NCBI RefSeq assembly: GCF_030380735.1
Contig: NZ_JAUDRZ010000026.1
Location: 1 to 64,000, forward strand
DNA: 64,000 nt
Direction: 5' to 3'
DNA from: Rhizobium sp. S152
Lineage (GTDB): Bacteria > Pseudomonadota > Alphaproteobacteria > Rhizobiales > Rhizobiaceae
This document shows positions 61,557 through 64,000 of this stretch, piece by piece. The translations under genes and the position numbers were made by a program. Position 1 is the stretch's first letter; the number at the start of each line of letters is the position of its first letter. The notes under the pieces are model-generated. The model saw only the letters and a program-made list of their open reading frames with translations, had not been told where the DNA came from and searched no databases.

Positions 61557-63500
61557 TCAGCCCTTCTTCTTGGTGAATTTCGGCTTGGCGCCGGGCTTGC
61601 CCGAGAACTTCGGCTTGCCTTCGAAGTTGGACTTTCCTTCGAACTTCGGCTTCCCCTCGAACTTGGCCTTGGCGGGCTTCTTGCTCCACGGCTTGGAGTC
61701 GCGCTCGCCCTGATCGCCTGCACCTTCCGAACGCGGTCCCTTGCGGAAATCGTCGCGGTCACCGAACTTCTGCTTCGGGCGGTCGTCACCATAGTCGCGA
61801 CGCTCGCCGAAGTTCTTCTTGGCGGCATAGGGCTTCGGGCTTGCGGAGCGGCCGACGAGATCGGGCGTGCCGGGCAACTGGGTTACGCGGATGCCGCGTT
61901 CCAGTGCCTTGTTCGGCCCGATCGCCTGCATGAAGGCTTCGGCGCTGTCGGCGGCGATCTCGACGAAGGTCTCGTCCTGCTGCATCTTGATCGCGCCGAT
62001 CTCGCGCTTGGTGACATTGCCGTTGCGGCAAAGCATCGGGATCAGCCAGCGCGGCTCTGCATTCTGCTTGCGGCCGACGGAGATCGAGAACCAGGTGCCG
62101 GCGCCGAAATCGTCGCGCGGCCCCTTCTGGCTTGGCTCGCGCGGACCGTCCGAATATTCGCGCGGCTTGCGCTGGCCGCCCTGCAGGGTGATTTCGATCA
62201 GTTCCTCGGGTGCGGACTGGTTGGCGCGGTAGAGGTTGACGAAGGCGGTGGCCAGCTTTTCGGCGCCGTGGGCGGACAGCAGGCGGGCGATCAGATCCTG
62301 ATCTTCCTCGCGCAACGCTTCCTCGAAGATCGGATCGGCCAACAGACGCTCCTCGTCGCGCGCGATCACCTCGTCGGCCGACGGCGGCAATGCCCAAGCA
62401 GCCGAGATGCCGGCATTGTCGAGCAGGCGCTCGGCCTTGCGGCGGGCACTAAGAGGCACGATGAGCGCGCTGACGCCCTTGCGGCCTGCGCGGCCGGTGC
62501 GGCCGCTGCGATGAAGCAGGGTTTCCGGATTGGTCGGCAGGTCGGCATGAATGACGAGATCCAGCCCCGGCAGGTCGATGCCGCGGGCGGCGACGTCGGT
62601 TGCGATGCAGACGCGGGCGCGCCCGTCGCGCATTGCCTGCAGCGCATGGCTGCGCTCGTTCTGCGTCAGTTCGCCGGAGAGCGCCACGACGTTGAAGTTG
62701 CGATTGTGGAAACGTGCGGTCAGGTGGTTGACCGCCGCACGCGTCGAACAGAAGACGATCGCATTCGTCGCCTCGTAGTAGCGCAGCACGTTGATAATCG
62801 CATTCTCGCGGTCGCTCGGGGCGACAGCCAGCGCGCGATACTCGATATCGACGTGCTGCTTCTCCTCGGTCGTCGTCGCGATGCGCACGGCGTTCTTCTG
62901 GTAGCTCTTCGCGAGCTTGGCGATGGCAGCCGGCACAGTTGCCGAGAACATCAGCGTGCGGCGATCGTCCGGCGACGCCTCGAGGATGAATTCCAGGTCT
63001 TCGCGGAAGCCGAGATCGAGCATCTCGTCGGCCTCGTCGAGTACCACGGCCTTTAGCTCGGACATGTCGAGCGCGCGGCGGCGGATATGGTCGCAGAGGC
63101 GGCCAGGCGTGCCGACGACGATATGGGCGCCACGCTCAAGCGCGCGGCGCTCGCTGCGGATGTCCATGCCGCCGACACAGCTGACGATAACGGCGCCAGT
63201 CATCTCGTAGAGCCATTCGAGCTCGCGCTTGACCTGCAGCGCCAGTTCACGGGTCGGAGCGATCACCAGGGCAAGTGGTGCCGCGGCGGAGGCAAAGCGT
63301 TCCTCGTCGCCGAGAAGCGTCGGTGCCAGCGCCAGGCCGAAGGCCACCGTCTTGCCGGATCCGGTCTGTGCGGAAACGAGCGCGTCGGATGCGGCGAGCG
63401 CTGGATCGAGCATGGACTGTTGAACCGGCGTGAGCGAGTTGTAACCGCGCTTTGCCAACGCCTTGGCGATCGCCGGGACGACGCCGTTGAAATCTGTCAT
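61557..63500 (-). CDS. DEAD-box RNA helicase (DbpA/DeaD type)
   Basis: This encodes 647 residues. The two RecA-like domains have the Q motif (NSLTPVQQSML), AQTGSGKT at 44-51, PTRELALQV, LDEADEML, FSATVP, CSTRAAVNHL and HRSGRTGRAGRKG. A DbpA-type RNA-binding domain follows (about 460-545; ISVGRKQNAEPRWLIPMLCR), then a basic low-complexity tail. The last 40 residues repeat KxKFEGK-like units (for example KFEGKPKFEGKSNFEGK), probably an RNA-binding tail. It most likely helps ribosome assembly or mRNA turnover, especially at low temperature. The start is ATG 63498-63500. Confidence 0.94.
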   Translation of the reverse strand: MTDFNGVVPAIAKALAKRGYNSLTPVQQSMLDPALAASDALVSAQTGSGKTVAFGLALAPTLLGDEERFASAAAPLALVIAPTRELALQVKRELEWLYEMTGAVIVSCVGGMDIRSERRALERGAHIVVGTPGRLCDHIRRRALDMSELKAVVLDEADEMLDLGFREDLEFILEASPDDRRTLMFSATVPAAIAKLAKSYQKNAVRIATTTEEKQHVDIEYRALAVAPSDRENAIINVLRYYEATNAIVFCSTRAAVNHLTARFHNRNFNVVALSGELTQNERSHALQAMRDGRARVCIATDVAARGIDLPGLDLVIHADLPTNPETLLHRSGRTGRAGRKGVSALIVPLSARRKAERLLDNAGISAAWALPPSADEVIARDEERLLADPIFEEALREEDQDLIARLLSAHGAEKLATAFVNLYRANQSAPEELIEITLQGGQRKPREYSDGPREPSQKGPRDDFGAGTWFSISVGRKQNAEPRWLIPMLCRNGNVTKREIGAIKMQQDETFVEIAADSAEAFMQAIGPNKALERGIRVTQLPGTPDLVGRSASPKPYAAKKNFGERRDYGDDRPKQKFGDRDDFRKGPRSEGAGDQGERDSKPWSKKPAKAKFEGKPKFEGKSNFEGKPKFSGKPGAKPKFTKKKG

Positions 63501-63597
63501 CTGTCTGTCTTTCGGATTTTGCACGCGCATGCTGCGCCGTGGCCGGAACCAGCCGGCTGCGATGTTGCGCCGTCTCTACTTCGTCAGGCCGCAAATG

Positions 63598-64000
63598 TCA
63601 AAGCGGATGTCCACGCCAGAACCGGACCTCGATACTTTCCGCCCGGCCGCGAATTTTCGCGGTCTCCGGTCCTTCGAGAACGCCACGCGCGAGGACCCCC
63701 GCCCCCGCCTCGCCGCTCGCCTGCAACAAGGCGCTGCTGAGCGCGAGTTCGGCACCGTGCGCGGCGGCCACTTCCATCAGCCGGCTCGCGACGTTGACGG
63801 TGTCACCGGTCGCCGTGATCTGCTGCCGGGAGCCGGTGCCAAGCCGCGACGCGACCACGGGCCCGCAATGCGCTCCCACTTTGAAGCCGACCTTGCGTTC
63901 GGCAAGGCGCGGCTGCTCCGGCACCCATTTTCGCATCCGGTCGCACAGCCCGACGGCGCAGGCGACCGCGTTCGCCGCATCGCCGACACCCGGATGCGGC
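63598..64000 (-). CDS. Class III adenylate/guanylate cyclase, C-terminal part (runs off the window)
   Basis: The reading frame is open to the window edge, so only the last 134 residues are visible. They carry the end of a nucleotide cyclase catalytic domain: KVGFKVGAHCGPVVASRLG, then the hallmark GDTVNVASRLMEVAAAHG with a conserved Asn and Arg that position the substrate. The C-terminus is a short tail ending EVRFWRGHPL. The N-terminal sensor, if any, lies outside. The product (cAMP or cGMP) cannot be judged from this part. Confidence 0.85.
   Translation of the reverse strand, partial: PHPGVGDAANAVACAVGLCDRMRKWVPEQPRLAERKVGFKVGAHCGPVVASRLGTGSRQQITATGDTVNVASRLMEVAAAHGAELALSSALLQASGEAGAGVLARGVLEGPETAKIRGRAESIEVRFWRGHPL

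Overview
The window is a typical stretch of an alphaproteobacterial chromosome from the Rhizobiaceae, most likely Rhizobium or a close relative. Evidence includes high-GC coding, a one-step phosphatidylcholine synthase (Pcs), an IalB-family protein, a GTTC-N7-GTTC SOS box, GGAAC/CGTT stress promoters, a RIME1-like intergenic palindrome element, and rhizobial-style neighbourhoods such as gyrA/ssb/uvrA, glnB-glnA and trpD-trpC-moaC-moeA. I see no rRNA, CRISPR array, prophage, transposase or integrase. There is one tRNA (Lys, TTT).

Layout: 0.2-1.1 kb, two small secreted or membrane proteins. 1.1-5.0 kb (minus), coaD, two cyclophilins, queA and tgt. 5.1-5.9 kb, a cluster of very small membrane-type proteins with repeated operator-like motifs and a stress-type promoter. 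5.9-11 kb, a GNAT enzyme, gyrA, marC and ssb; ssb shares an SOS-box intergenic region with divergent uvrA (11-14 kb). 14-17 kb, a PIN/Phd toxin-antitoxin pair, a DUF72 protein and the NAD(P)HX repair enzyme. 17-20.4 kb, the nitrogen genes glnB-glnA behind a sigma-54 promoter, hspQ and an IalB-family protein. 20.6-23.2 kb, an orphan peptide-type binding protein and a FrnE/DsbA-like protein. 23.2-30.1 kb, RIME1, mfd-sdhE, recG and a DUF502 protein.

30-34 kb (minus) encodes UDP-GlcNAc synthesis (glmU, glmS). 33.6-39 kb is a galactofuranose-type sugar ABC operon (ytfQ-ytfR-ytfT-yjfF) ending with its GntR regulator. 39-43.8 kb is a BMP/nucleoside-type ABC operon. 43.8-47.3 kb holds a quinone oxidoreductase, pcs, fpr and a second GntR regulator. 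47.4-50.6 kb is a MacAB-like tripartite efflux operon. 50.9-53.2 kb is a gene-poor stretch with tRNA-Lys and small stress-type proteins (GlsB/YeaQ-like, ElaB/DUF883-like). 53.4-58.9 kb is a compact plus-strand run ppiD-trpD-trpC-moaC-moeA. 58.9-64 kb holds a GAF-GGDEF-PilZ protein, an ACT-domain protein, a methyltransferase, a DEAD-box helicase and the end of a class III adenylate cyclase.

Most genes are ordinary housekeeping functions. The points most worth following up are: a tRNA-guanine transglycosylase that has lost three of its four zinc ligands; the small-protein cluster with duplicated TGAACG-N5-TGAACG elements and a GGAAC-N16-CGTT promoter; a second stress promoter upstream of the DUF883 gene whose -10 overlaps a perfect palindrome; and a cyclic-di-GMP protein that joins a synthase with its own PilZ-like module. 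I found no convincing wholly new multi-gene system.
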